This document shows, in pieces, positions 51,859 through 61,030 of a DNA stretch of 64,000 nucleotides. The notes under the pieces are model-generated. The model saw only the letters and a list, made by a program, of their open reading frames with translations. It was not told the DNA's origin and searched no databases. Within the stretch, counting starts at the first letter, position 1. Every line of letters begins with the position of its first letter. The position numbers were made by a program, and so were the translations under genes. The stretch comes from Bdellovibrionales bacterium GWA1_52_35 (GTDB lineage: Bacteria; Bdellovibrionota; UBA1018), in contig MEPO01000030.1 of the NCBI GenBank assembly GCA_001769805.1, forward strand, positions 1 through 64,000. The letters are read 5' to 3'.

Positions 51859-54555
51859 TTAATGTAAAAGATATTGTTTAATAAGTTTTGCAACGCCTTC
51901 ACAATGAGGTGAAGTTAGACCCTTTGCCCAACGATTGGGGAGCGCCTGGAGATACTCCTCTCGCACCTGGTCCAACGATAATCCTTCCTTTAAGCCTCCT
52001 GAATCGACAATCACCCAGTTGTGCCCATCCCAAATCGCGTGTTTCGCGTTTAAGTCCCGAATATATACACCCCGTTTTGCATGCGAATTGATCATTTGCT
52101 GCAATTTCTGAAACTCAGGTGCATCAATGGGAGCTCCATTCAGTTTCCATTGGGCTATCCAATCATCCGCACGAATCCCGTCAATCCACTGCTTAAGAAT
52201 GACAGTCGGTCCTGCTTCGATGATTTTTGCGTGTTTTACTCCGTATTTAGAATATAGCTGTTCTTTGACAGTTTCTTTGGCGAAAGACTTCAGCGTTTCT
52301 GCGGAGCCGTCCACAGACACTTTGAGTGCGAATAGAACTTTTGCATTTTCAGAACGGACTTTAAATACCACGCCCCTTTTTCCTTGATCGACTCGCTCAA
52401 TCACTTGCAGGATTCGCCCTTCGCTCGTTCGAATCCATTGATCCTTCTGCAAGGAAGGCGTAATAGCCACAAAATCTTTGATCGGTTTTTTAATACTCGT
52501 CGCTTTGGGAGGGTTGGAAACCTCGGTTTCCGATGGCTTCATAAAGTATTTTTTAATCAATTCTTCTCGTTCATTTAAATCATAGGTTACGATGGCACGC
52601 CGAGCCTCTGAGTAACCAGGCGTATCCATCCAGAACATTTTGTTGAAACTGTATTTCTTGAGCGCTTCGTAGACATCAGGGTTCCTGCCGTTGATCAAGT
52701 ACGAAAGAAGATCCGTAAACGCTTTTGAATGCGATTCGGAATACACAGAACGAGCTGCCTCCAGATGAACCGCCGGAAGACCCAGCGCCAGAATGCGTAC
52801 AAGTCTGCTCTTATGAGGAACGGAATAGGGTTTTGAAAAATAGCTTCTTACGATTCTGCTCAAAATTTCTTCGTCTTTTGTGGAAATCAACAGATCAAGC
52901 ACATCAGTCATATCAACCGCATGGGACTGGGAGAATGCAAAAGTCGCTAACTGACGCTTTGCCTGAAGGTCCGCCTTTTCAAGAAATTTGATCCAAAGAT
53001 CAGGCCTTTTTGTCATAAACTCCTGGTTGAACGTCGAAGAGCTTAAAAACGAAAATACACCAGGATTTCCTTTGTCAATCAAGCGACTGATCAGATCGAA
53101 GGCTCCTTCGAAATGACCGTGCGTAAAAGTATGCGACGCAATCGCTTCCATTCCCTTGAAATTCTCCAGATCAATCACGCGATTCAACAGCCAAAGATTC
53201 TTTTGAGACGGAGGCATGGGTATATCGAACACTAGCCGCTGTACCTGGTCTGGTGCACTGTTTTTGATCAGCGTATCTACAAACGTTCCCAGCTCCGGGC
53301 TTTGCTTTGCGGCAATGATTTCCTTGGATACGATCATCGCGAATTCGTCATTCTTGATCGTATCCAGGATTGCTCCGAGCTTCGAATATTCACCATTTTG
53401 AATCAATGATTTAATGCCAGTTTCAGGATCTTCCAAAATCGAGGCCCATTCCGGGTGTTCCAGGGCAAGCTGGTGCTTGGAAGCATACTTTTTAGAAGTT
53501 CCGAGTTGAAGCAGCTTGAGTTCTCCTGGCTCAATTCTGCGCTGCGGGTTTGCGCGATTGTGAATGTCAATAAAGTCACGGATGGAGGCCTCGATCATCG
53601 GATCATCTGGATGCGCTTTGAACAAAGCAGATAGCTCGTTTTTTAGCGACAGAAGGTCACCGAGTGCCTGCACTTTTACTAGATTGCGCCAAAACGTGCG
53701 ACGCGATTCAAATAAGGATTTTTCTTTTTCCGCATATGCCAGTAGATCCTGCATATAAGAAATTGCCTTGCTTTTAGAGACTGCGCCGTCTGACTGCCCA
53801 ATCACCGTTGACATAGGGTGCCACCTTCCACCGACCGATAGGAATCTATCCGAGCGGTTTGTATACCGGGGCATGTGTTCGTAACTAATAATTGTGTAAT
53901 GCATCGACCCGGGATCTAACCGGGGCGCGTTGGGATTTAAGGCGGTAAGAAATACCCGAGTGGAAGGGATATTTGCATTTTGAGAACACATCAGATGCGT
54001 TTTGAGTTTTGAGCGAAGGTGTGCGGGAAAGCGCTCGCCAATCACTCTTGGAATGGTGCCTTCAAAACCGGTATCCACAAAAAGAAACTTTTTGGCAGAG
54101 CTTAAGGATTTTTCAGAAATCCCTTCCTGCGACAGGTAATCCGAAATGTGATCTGCTCGCATGTTGGCACGGGAAACATTCAGAAGATGAATTTGATTCA
54201 GTGCCTTGGGTTGATCCTTCAAAGCCCACCGTGCGTAGTCATATAGAAGCTCTGAATCCCGGGCCAAAAAGTATATCTCCCTATCGGGATAAAGTTCCAA
54301 CAGTTGGGCCGTAGCTTCAAGATGTGCACGCTTGAGATTCTGCCAGTCGGATCCAAATTCGTTATGGGTTACAGGCTTGATTTTGAGGATATCCGGCCGA
54401 TCCAGATAGCTCTCATAGCCAGAGGGAATCGCATCCGATGCATACGCAAAGTAGCCGTTATACTGCCCTGGAATTAGTTGACAGGCACTGATCAAAGCCA
54501 GGCCAAACAATAGATAACTTACCCATCTGCAAAGGTTTAAGAAAATCTGGCCCAC
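51859..54555 (-). CDS. Large lipoprotein with kinase-like C-terminal domain
   Basis: The 898-residue product begins at a GTG (54553-54555) with a lipoprotein signal (FGLALISAC). Residues about 60-260 include DREIYFLARDSELLYDYARWA and FLFVDTGFEGTIPRVIGERF, a pattern seen in HAD-like or phosphatase-type proteins of polysaccharide loci. The middle (about 260-680) looks helical, like ARM/HEAT or TPR arrays. The C-terminus resembles a protein kinase: GVVFKV then FALKVS (Lys about residue 744), YIRDLNAKHAI (catalytic-loop Asp and Asn, about 833) and VIVDSGG (Mg site, about 851). It is exported, where ATP is scarce, so the activity is unclear; related actinobacterial and Vibrio proteins suggest other nucleotides or pseudokinase roles. 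No named family was recognised. It is a solitary gene. Confidence 0.75.
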   Translation of the reverse strand: MGQIFLNLCRWVSYLLFGLALISACQLIPGQYNGYFAYASDAIPSGYESYLDRPDILKIKPVTHNEFGSDWQNLKRAHLEATAQLLELYPDREIYFLARDSELLYDYARWALKDQPKALNQIHLLNVSRANMRADHISDYLSQEGISEKSLSSAKKFLFVDTGFEGTIPRVIGERFPAHLRSKLKTHLMCSQNANIPSTRVFLTALNPNAPRLDPGSMHYTIISYEHMPRYTNRSDRFLSVGGRWHPMSTVIGQSDGAVSKSKAISYMQDLLAYAEKEKSLFESRRTFWRNLVKVQALGDLLSLKNELSALFKAHPDDPMIEASIRDFIDIHNRANPQRRIEPGELKLLQLGTSKKYASKHQLALEHPEWASILEDPETGIKSLIQNGEYSKLGAILDTIKNDEFAMIVSKEIIAAKQSPELGTFVDTLIKNSAPDQVQRLVFDIPMPPSQKNLWLLNRVIDLENFKGMEAIASHTFTHGHFEGAFDLISRLIDKGNPGVFSFLSSSTFNQEFMTKRPDLWIKFLEKADLQAKRQLATFAFSQSHAVDMTDVLDLLISTKDEEILSRIVRSYFSKPYSVPHKSRLVRILALGLPAVHLEAARSVYSESHSKAFTDLLSYLINGRNPDVYEALKKYSFNKMFWMDTPGYSEARRAIVTYDLNEREELIKKYFMKPSETEVSNPPKATSIKKPIKDFVAITPSLQKDQWIRTSEGRILQVIERVDQGKRGVVFKVRSENAKVLFALKVSVDGSAETLKSFAKETVKEQLYSKYGVKHAKIIEAGPTVILKQWIDGIRADDWIAQWKLNGAPIDAPEFQKLQQMINSHAKRGVYIRDLNAKHAIWDGHNWVIVDSGGLKEGLSLDQVREEYLQALPNRWAKGLTSPHCEGVAKLIKQYLLH

Positions 54556-54700
54556 TTTACCGTGTCGGACAAAATCTTAGGTTTGTTTACACTTTACTCA
54601 TCCGATACGTGTGCCGATTTGCAAGGCTTTATGTAAAATTCCACAAGGAAATCAAGAGTATAGCCTGGTCTCGCGCTGAAGAACGGTTTGACTAGTATAA

Positions 54701-55084
54701 TTAGTGCTGAACGAGCACTTCAACATCGCCGTCAGCCGGCGATCCGTAAACAATTCCAAGACCCAAGCCACCAGGAAGCTGAGCGTCTTTAATAATAAAA
54801 GCCTGAAGAGGTCTGCTGAACTGGCCTTTAAAGACGACGCCCTCACAAGTGGGGTCTCCGTAGCAGCTGACGACATCGATTCCGTGCCCGGTAAGAATCG
54901 TCTGGCGATATTTCTTCTTGAGGTGATCGCAATCCGCTTTCCAGTATTCGTCCTGATCGATCACGACAGAGCAGGCTTTATCGGCGCTGATATATTGCTT
55001 GCCAATGATTTCGCTTTTTGGCGTCAGAGCAAAAGCAGAGGAACTCAGAGCTAACGTCGCGAGGATGATCGTCAAAGTTTTCAT
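54701..55084 (-). CDS. Small exported protein of unknown function
   Basis: The start is the ATG at 55082-55084 (MKTLTIILATLALSSSAFA), preceded by AAGGAGTC; an upstream frame to 55150 lacks such a site. The mature protein of about 108 residues has four Cys (ACSVVIDQ, ADCDHLK, VSCYGDPTCEG), likely forming two disulfides. No family was recognised. It is a lone gene between the kinase-like lipoprotein and the hydrogenase operon. Confidence 0.8.
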   Translation of the reverse strand: MKTLTIILATLALSSSAFALTPKSEIIGKQYISADKACSVVIDQDEYWKADCDHLKKKYRQTILTGHGIDVVSCYGDPTCEGVVFKGQFSRPLQAFIIKDAQLPGGLGLGIVYGSPADGDVEVLVQH

Positions 55085-55204
55085 GAAAGACTCCTTAATC
55101 AAGTAAACAGTTATTTGGGTGCTTGTAGCGCGTCGCGTCATTTTAGACAAGAGCTCTTAGCCGTGTGACGAAAGGGCCCCAAACACTGGAATCTACTCAG
55201 AAAT

Positions 55205-55618
55205 TTACTTTTTATCTTTCTTTCGTGCTCGGTATTTGAGTTTGGAGTCTGCAGCCGATATCTCGAGCGCTGACCAGCTACTGTTGATTTGATCAGCACT
55301 GATTCCCGCATCTGCCAATTCTTCCGACTGAGTCAGGGCGTTTGATCGATCAGGGCAAGCTCGGACACATTCGCCGCAATAGATGCAAAGATACGGGTTA
55401 AGGTGAAACTCGACCTCGCCAGTCTCCACATTTTGTGTAAACAAAATCGCTCCGGGTGGACACGCTTTCTCACAAATAAAGCAGCTGATGCATTTTTCTT
55501 TTTTCCAGAGAACCAGCCCGCGATACCGAGCAGCTTTAGGCAGTTTTTCAGCGGGATAATTCCGGGTCACCGGTTTGCGAACCAGATTCTTAAATGCCAG
55601 ACCCAGGGCTCGAAACAT
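55205..55618 (-). CDS. echF: Ech hydrogenase subunit F, 2x[4Fe-4S] ferredoxin-like
   Basis: The 137-residue protein has two [4Fe-4S] motifs, CISCFICEKACP and CIYCGECVRACP, on a NuoI/HycF-like backbone, preceded by a short amphipathic N-terminus. In Ech-type enzymes this subunit passes electrons between ferredoxin and the small-subunit clusters. It is the last gene of the six-gene operon, 3 bases downstream of the large-subunit gene. Confidence 0.9.
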   Translation of the reverse strand: MFRALGLAFKNLVRKPVTRNYPAEKLPKAARYRGLVLWKKEKCISCFICEKACPPGAILFTQNVETGEVEFHLNPYLCIYCGECVRACPDRSNALTQSEELADAGISADQINSSWSALEISAADSKLKYRARKKDKK

Positions 55619-55621
55619 TCA

Positions 55622-56707
55622 TCACCTCGCAGTGCACGACAGGCATGGATCAAAAGACGCCAGAATAGGAGGAGCGTTGCCGTATTCTTCTCCGACGAAA
55701 GCGTTTACAATTACGGGAATATTCGCAAATGTCGGAGCCTGGATCTTCACGCGGTCCAAGGTGGAGGTCATATTCCCTCTGACCATGTAGATACATTGCC
55801 CGCGGGGCGCTTCGATATGGCTGATGGCGTCCCCATCCGGATTTCCTTTTACCGGTACTTCTATGTCACCGACAGGCAAGCCATCCAGGATATTCTCAAT
55901 CATCCTGATACTATTGGCGAGTTCTCTCAAGCGCACTACATTGCGGGAGTGAATATCTCCCGCCGTCTCCAAGGCCAGCTCAAAACCAACGTCCCCGTAT
56001 GGCAACATATCGGCCTCGACCCGCAAATCCGTTGCTAAACCCGAGGCACGAGCAATGGGTCCGGTAGCATTAAAACGCTGAGCGTCTTCAAGCGACACCA
56101 CTCCGATTCCCTTATACTTCAGCGACAGGCTCCAATTGCTCATGAACAATTCCTGTAAATCGTTCACCCGGTTTTTCAGCAATGAAAGTTTCTTTTTCAT
56201 CAACAAAGCCATCTCGGGAGTCAAGTCGCGGTTGACACCTCCGATGTTCACATAATCAAACTGCATTCTGTTCCCAGTGAAGGCCTCGGTTAATTCCAAA
56301 GCAGTCTCCCGGTCCTTCATGCAGGCCATGAAAAGCGCCTCAAAGCCCGCACATTCACTGGTATGTCCCAGGGCTATGAAATGGGATTGAATGCGGTCCA
56401 ACTCGTTGGCCACAATTCTCAGCCATTTCGTCCGGCGCGTAGTCTCGATCTTCATCAGTCTCTCTACCGCCGTGACATAAGCCGTGGAGTGCACGACTGC
56501 GCAAAGGCCACAGACTCGCGCCACAACATAGGGAACCTGCTTGAACTTGAACTTTGTGGCGCAAGCGAGCTCAATCCCACGGTGAACAAATCCGATATCC
56601 GCCTCAACCGAGGCGATTCTTTCGTTTTCCACCGTAAATAAAAATCGAATCGGTTCCAGCAGGGAAACATGTTGAGCGCCCAGGGGTATGACGTAAGTGC
56701 GGCTCAT
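55622..56707 (-). CDS. echE: Ech-type [NiFe] hydrogenase large subunit
   Basis: The 361-residue protein belongs to the NuoD/HycE family but retains all four nickel Cys: VARVCGLCAVVHS near residue 65 (CxxC) and DPCLSCTAR at the C-terminus (CxxC followed by R, as in Ech). This pairing is absent from true complex I subunits, so a hydrogen-evolving or hydrogen-oxidising active site is expected. Length matches EchE (about 358). The C-terminus ends right after the second motif, implying no cleaved maturation tail. It overlaps the 30-kDa-type gene by 4 bases. Confidence 0.94.
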   Translation of the reverse strand: MSRTYVIPLGAQHVSLLEPIRFLFTVENERIASVEADIGFVHRGIELACATKFKFKQVPYVVARVCGLCAVVHSTAYVTAVERLMKIETTRRTKWLRIVANELDRIQSHFIALGHTSECAGFEALFMACMKDRETALELTEAFTGNRMQFDYVNIGGVNRDLTPEMALLMKKKLSLLKNRVNDLQELFMSNWSLSLKYKGIGVVSLEDAQRFNATGPIARASGLATDLRVEADMLPYGDVGFELALETAGDIHSRNVVRLRELANSIRMIENILDGLPVGDIEVPVKGNPDGDAISHIEAPRGQCIYMVRGNMTSTLDRVKIQAPTFANIPVIVNAFVGEEYGNAPPILASFDPCLSCTAR

Positions 56708-57081
56708 TTATTCTTCCTCAAGGGAGCCTGAATACTGTCTGAATCAAGCATGAGTCCTGGTTGAGTGCCTTCGATCTGTACCCCGAATAAATCCACAATC
56801 TCGCGTTCGATAATCCAGGCAGAGGGGATATATCTGGTTAATGTGGGAATAAGCGCCGAATAATCAAAATAAGCGCGAAAGACGGTTCGATCATTCAACT
56901 TCCCGTAAGCTGAGAATATCCATTGCAACTCCAGCTGCGAGCCGGTGTCCAATGCGACCACAGTAATCAGCTGATGTTCAGTCGGAAGATACCACTTCGC
57001 CATCTCCGCTATGGCATTGGACGGAGTAACTTCAATTCTCTGTTCCACGATTTGTACATCCCTTCTCAAGCGAAGCCACAC
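56704..57081 (-). CDS. echD: Ech hydrogenase subunit D, NuoC-like
   Basis: The 125-residue product resembles the 30-kDa/NuoC-type subunit: LITVVALDTGSQLELQWIFS, LNDRTVFRAYFDYSALIPTL and the conserved ending AWIIEREIVDLFGVQIEG-type segment. It starts at a GTG (57079-57081), inside the last 50 bases of the small-subunit gene; a later start is possible. It holds the interface with the large subunit and has no cofactor. Length agrees with EchD (about 116). Confidence 0.86.
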   Translation of the reverse strand: MWLRLRRDVQIVEQRIEVTPSNAIAEMAKWYLPTEHQLITVVALDTGSQLELQWIFSAYGKLNDRTVFRAYFDYSALIPTLTRYIPSAWIIEREIVDLFGVQIEGTQPGLMLDSDSIQAPLRKNK

Positions 57082-57577
57082 TTCCCGCCAGCCCCCTCCG
57101 ATCGACCTGTCCCCGATCTATTGTCACAGGACCTCTGAGTTGCGTGGGAAATTCCATTTCCTTGTTTTTCCCGGCGAGAATTCCAAGACTTTTCACCACT
57201 CCATCGATAATCTGTTCCGGATGAGCCGAACACCCGGGAATGTAAACATCGACGGGAATAAACGAATCCACGCCGTTTTCGACGTTGTACATTCCACGAA
57301 AAACCCCACCGGTGCAAGCACACGCACCCACCGCAATCACCACTTTGGGCTCAGGCATCTGGACATAGAGTTCCACCACCCGCTCACGAGCCCGTTTGGT
57401 AATAGGTCCGGTGATCAGCAGGATATCCGCCTGTATTGGGTTGCCTGTATTTACGATCCCAAAGCGCTCAATGTCGTACTTAGGAGCCAAGCAGGCAAGA
57501 ATTTCAACATCACAACCATTGCAGCTGCCCGCATTAAAATGAAGAAGCCAGGGCGATCGCACGCTGTGTCTGCTCAT
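57032..57577 (-). CDS. echC: Ech hydrogenase small subunit, NuoB-like
   Basis: The 181-residue protein carries the proximal [4Fe-4S] ligands of the hydrogenase small subunit: GSCNGCDVE (two Cys), GACACTGG (third) and PGCSAHPEQI (fourth), with GVFRGMYNVENGVD between them. It receives electrons from the ferredoxin-like subunit and hands them to the Ni site. It overlaps the echB stop by 4 bases and contains the start of echD in its last 50 bases. Confidence 0.93.
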   Translation of the reverse strand: MSRHSVRSPWLLHFNAGSCNGCDVEILACLAPKYDIERFGIVNTGNPIQADILLITGPITKRARERVVELYVQMPEPKVVIAVGACACTGGVFRGMYNVENGVDSFIPVDVYIPGCSAHPEQIIDGVVKSLGILAGKNKEMEFPTQLRGPVTIDRGQVDRRGLAGSVASLEKGCTNRGTEN

Positions 57578-58422
57578 ATAGCAACCCTCTGTATCGAAAG
57601 CACCACATAGTTGATCACGACCAGGATGATTACGAGCGGCAGGGTGATCCGATTCATCTCCCCGTAAGTCACACGCGCCGTTGCATTGTCAACAGCCGCA
57701 AGCAGAACAAAAACGCCGACGAAGATCGCTAGAGCCAGCCCGAGCTGTCCACCGCTGAACAAGTACAGGAAGCTGTAGACATAGACATAGTCAAGCCACT
57801 TGGAAACCAGAAGGACCCCTTTGTAAAAACCGGAAAACTCAATTTCCACGCCTCCTATGATTTCCTGATGTGCTTCGGAAATATCAAATGGCGATTTCTT
57901 CAATTTCACCGGCAGAGCAATCAGCAAAGCGAAAAAAATAAATGGCAGGGTATAGAGAGGCGGGTTTGCAGAGGTTAAGATGCCAGCTGGTTGAAAAGTT
58001 CCATACTGAGTAAACAAAGCTATCACGCAGAGGACAAATACCGGCTCATAGGTCAGGGACGCCACAAGTTCTCGTGTTGCCCCCATGTTACTGAACACCG
58101 AGCGGACGGAATACCCGGCCACCACCAGGAGCAATGTCGCGAGCAAATGAAAGTAAATCACCATCAGCAGGTCACTATTGAAAAACAGCATTCCGATGCT
58201 GACCCAAAGGACGATCATATGAGCAAGAGCCAGCAAGGCATGATAGGAATGAACAATAAATTGTCGCTTTTCAAGAAGCTTCAGCAGGTCAAGAAAGGGC
58301 TGAAGGAGCGGAGGCCCTTTGCGGCTCTGCATTCGTGCCCGAATCACCCGATCCGCTCCATGGAGCAGTCCTCCCAGTACGGGAGCAGCAATAATAGCAG
58401 GAAACGCAATCCAGTAACTCAT
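57574..58422 (-). CDS. echB: Ech hydrogenase membrane subunit B, NuoH-like
   Basis: The 282-residue protein has about eight membrane segments and the NuoH/HycD signatures: ADRVIRARMQSRKGPPLLQPFLDLLKLL near the N-terminus and KLKKSPFDISEAHQEIIGGVEIEFSG in the middle. It anchors the hydrophilic arm and forms the ion entry. Its ATG overlaps the echA stop by 4 bases. Length agrees with EchB (about 289). Confidence 0.94.
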   Translation of the reverse strand: MSYWIAFPAIIAAPVLGGLLHGADRVIRARMQSRKGPPLLQPFLDLLKLLEKRQFIVHSYHALLALAHMIVLWVSIGMLFFNSDLLMVIYFHLLATLLLVVAGYSVRSVFSNMGATRELVASLTYEPVFVLCVIALFTQYGTFQPAGILTSANPPLYTLPFIFFALLIALPVKLKKSPFDISEAHQEIIGGVEIEFSGFYKGVLLVSKWLDYVYVYSFLYLFSGGQLGLALAIFVGVFVLLAAVDNATARVTYGEMNRITLPLVIILVVINYVVLSIQRVAI

Positions 58423-60317
58423 TGCCCGATCACCCCTGTAAGCAGAATAACAGCAAAGAGCAAAGCCAAAATGCGATTATGGAGCCGCTCCACTTTCCTT
58501 CCCCCGGAATAAGAATACATGACAAAGTTTGAAGCGAATTTCTCCCCACAGGCATACTCTTTGACAATGTCCACGTTTCTTAAAAGTAAAAGGTAAAATA
58601 CCGGAGGCACTGTAACGACTAGAAGAAAAGCCAGGAGAATCTGCCAAAAGTAAATCGTCGTGAACCCCAGCCCGATCGAAAGGCCATCCGCCCAGAGCCA
58701 GGGTGTCACCGTTTGACTGCCAAGCAGCTGGTTCACTGCGGGCACGAGTGCGTTGGCAAGTATCGGAGCAATGAATATTGCAGCCAGCGCAAGGACTCCA
58801 AAAAGTCCAAACCCGGAACAAAGGTATACCCAGGGCAGTTTTTCCAACTCAATGGCCCGACTATTGGATGAGCGATAGTGTGCCTCCATCTTCATTGCAA
58901 GCACACCCATGATCTTGAAGTAGAGAATGGAAAGAACCACGCTTCCGAAACTCATTACCAGGATCGGCAGCAATAACTGAAGCAACCCCATTCCGCTTGA
59001 AGCCGTTGCCAATCCCAGCCACTTACCAACGAAGGCACCGAAAGGCGGGAGTGCAATGCTCAAGAATCCGACATTGATGAAAAATGTTGTAATTGGCGCA
59101 TATCGAATGAGCTGTCCGAATTCGTCAATGTTCTTTTTGTGGAATACCTTCTCAAGTACACCCGCCTGCAAAAACAAAAGGGCCTTCGATACGCCGTGAA
59201 AGAGCATCAGAGCGAGCGCCGCAGTCATCGCTTGCGGAGTGCCAATTGCCGCTGTCAACATCATCAGTCCGAGCAGCCCCACGGTGGACCACGCCAGGAC
59301 CCGCTTAAAATTGTTTTCACTCAAAGCCATCACGCCCGCAAGGATGTAAACCACTCCGGTCAGAAGAATTGTTGAAAAAGAAAGCCAAGTCCCTGCGATC
59401 AGAGGCGCCAATCTCAAAAGCAGGTAAGGTGCGATCTTTACCATTGTGGAAGAATGCAGAATTGCCGATACGGGCGTAGGTGCAACCATTGCCCCGAGCA
59501 GCCAGCCAGAAAACGGAAGCTGCGCACCCTTCACCAAGGCTGCAATGACCAGGAAAGCAATTGGCAAAAGTGGAAACATCCCCTCCATTCGTGACAAAGT
59601 GGAGAAGTGAATCGTGTTTTGATTCACGGTAAGAAGCGCGAGGGCGAGCAGAATGGAGACGCCGCCGATCTGGTTCATCCAAAGCGCGGTTTGGGCATTT
59701 TTCCTGGAAATTTCATCTTGACGAAAACCAATGAGGAGAAACGACGCGAGCGTTGTCGCTTCAAATGCCAAATAGAACCATTCAATGTTGTTTACTGAAA
59801 CCAGGAAGTTCATGACTCCCAGGAACGCAACGAGGAGTGCGGTAAACAGGCTTTGCCTTCGCTGCGTGGTCTTTTCGTCCTCTATATATCGAAGGGCAAA
59901 AAATGCAACGACACCGCCTACTCCGTTGATCAGGAGATACATCAATGAAGCAAGGCGATCGACGCGGAAATCCGGAACGCCGGCGTGTGGCAGCTTCCCC
60001 GATATCCATGCGAGTAATACAATTTGAAAAATTGACAATAAGGCAATACGCCAACTCTTAGTGTGAAACCCTATCCAGGTGAATAGGGCCAAAATGAGGT
60101 AGTCGAGCCCAAGAAGCAGTTGAGAGCCGCTGCTCGAAAGCGACCAATGCACTTCGCTTGCGCTCTGTAAATTCGCAACTACCGAAATGACAGCTAAGCT
60201 CACGACCGCAACTAAAGTAAGCGCATAGCGGAAGAAACGATTTGAAAAATAAATAAGAAGGGCAAAAGACCAGGGAAGCACCAACAACAGCACTGAGCAA
60301 AGCTGTAGGGAGTTCAT
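58419..60317 (-). CDS. echA: Ech hydrogenase membrane subunit A, NuoL/MrpA-like antiporter
   Basis: The 632-residue polytopic protein has about 16 membrane segments and the antiporter signature: VKGAQLPFSGWLLGAMVAPTPVSAILHSSTMVKIAPYLLLRL in the middle, FKRVLAWSTVGLLGLMML, and HGVSKALLFLQAG. It pumps H+ or Na+ driven by electron flow between ferredoxin and H+/H2. As the first gene of the operon, its upstream region should hold the promoter, but none was identified with confidence. Length agrees with EchA (about 640). Confidence 0.92.
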   Translation of the reverse strand: MNSLQLCSVLLLVLPWSFALLIYFSNRFFRYALTLVAVVSLAVISVVANLQSASEVHWSLSSSGSQLLLGLDYLILALFTWIGFHTKSWRIALLSIFQIVLLAWISGKLPHAGVPDFRVDRLASLMYLLINGVGGVVAFFALRYIEDEKTTQRRQSLFTALLVAFLGVMNFLVSVNNIEWFYLAFEATTLASFLLIGFRQDEISRKNAQTALWMNQIGGVSILLALALLTVNQNTIHFSTLSRMEGMFPLLPIAFLVIAALVKGAQLPFSGWLLGAMVAPTPVSAILHSSTMVKIAPYLLLRLAPLIAGTWLSFSTILLTGVVYILAGVMALSENNFKRVLAWSTVGLLGLMMLTAAIGTPQAMTAALALMLFHGVSKALLFLQAGVLEKVFHKKNIDEFGQLIRYAPITTFFINVGFLSIALPPFGAFVGKWLGLATASSGMGLLQLLLPILVMSFGSVVLSILYFKIMGVLAMKMEAHYRSSNSRAIELEKLPWVYLCSGFGLFGVLALAAIFIAPILANALVPAVNQLLGSQTVTPWLWADGLSIGLGFTTIYFWQILLAFLLVVTVPPVFYLLLLRNVDIVKEYACGEKFASNFVMYSYSGGRKVERLHNRILALLFAVILLTGVIGQ

Positions 60318-60829
60318 TTGATGGCAACGCTATCACAATCGAAGAAGCGATGCGTTTGCACAATCATGAAGTAAATGTTGAAACAGGCAGAAATGGCCGA
60401 AGAAGCCATTGGTGGTTAGGTCACGCATTTTCGCGCAAGGTGCACCTGCAACGGCTGGAGAAAGCAGTTTCGTTCATCTAGCGCGCTAGCAGGGATGTCA
60501 AGCCATTGAGAACGCAAGTTGGTTTTGCCTCCGTACGTTGCTTTCTCCGAAAAACGTACATCGGATCTAGCATCTGTGCGGTTCGTGTGCCGCGAACTGC
60601 GCTCTGAAGCTTGGAAAGACGCTTTGTCATCTCGGTTGGAATTCCGGATATTCCCTTTCGGGTCTGCTCTTTTACAAACTTCTCATACGCCCTTAGGAAG
60701 GTCATCCCCGCTGACCCGGCCAGGGAGATTCTGAGCCGAAGAGCCGCCGCAGTCTTGACGCGTGACTCAACCAAAAGGTGGGCCCGACGATTGGAAAATG
60801 GTTCGGGCTGGCTTGCTATAACCGAACTC
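60318..60829. other. Sparse region upstream of the ech operon
   Basis: About 510 bases with no gene I can support firmly. A perfect 12-bp palindrome, CTAGCGCGCTAG, lies at 60478-60489. A minus-strand frame (60478-60840, or from the Met near 60705) encodes a basic product such as FLRAYEKFVKEQTRKG and LSKLQSAVRGTRTAQML; it is more protein-like than the opposite frames but has no clear ribosome binding site or family. The 60318-60478 part should contain the ech promoter and has no recognised motif. Confidence 0.4.
60817..60822 (+). promoter_or_regulatory. Candidate TG-extended -10 before the small HTH gene
   Basis: TTGCTATAAC contains a TG-extended -10 (TATAAC at 60817-60822), 8 bases before the ATG at 60830. 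As with the protease gene at 50076, transcription would begin at about the start codon, suggesting a leaderless message. A -35 is not convincing. Confidence 0.35.
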
Positions 60830-61030
60830 ATGGAGCCCACGGTGATGCTTTTTCACCGTGAGCGCTGGACGAAGAACAAGATCGACCTCTTGGAGCTGGT
60901 AACCCTAAGAGAGTCCGGACTGCCCCTTCGAATCATAGCCCGTCAACTTGGATATAACAGGGCGACGGTCCTCCGGTATTTGAGCCAAGTTAAGGTCCAA
61001 GGAGGCCCGCATGGAAAGCCTAATGGATAA
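60830..61030 (+). CDS. Small helix-turn-helix protein
   Basis: The 66-residue product (start MEPTVMLFHRERW, ATG at 60830) has a homeodomain-like helix-turn-helix: KIDLLELVTLRESGLPLRII and ARQLGYNRATVLRYLSQV, of the type found in resolvase or transposase N-termini and phage regulators. The tail QGGPHGKPNG is short and polar. It overlaps the next small ORF by 20 bases. A longer frame from 60611 adds unconvincing sequence. It may be a stand-alone regulator or an N-terminal remnant of a recombinase. Confidence 0.6.
   Translation: MEPTVMLFHRERWTKNKIDLLELVTLRESGLPLRIIARQLGYNRATVLRYLSQVKVQGGPHGKPNG

Noticed and set aside
55403..56038. 211-residue plus-strand frame over echE and echF
   Set aside because: It is antisense to well-conserved hydrogenase genes and has no start signal.
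55622..58422. Ech genes as part of respiratory complex I
   Set aside because: The large subunit retains both CxxC nickel motifs and the operon lacks NuoE, NuoF, NuoG, NuoJ and NuoK genes.
60478..60840. 120-residue basic minus-strand frame as a firm gene
   Set aside because: It has no clear ribosome binding site or family, so it is mentioned only in the region entry.
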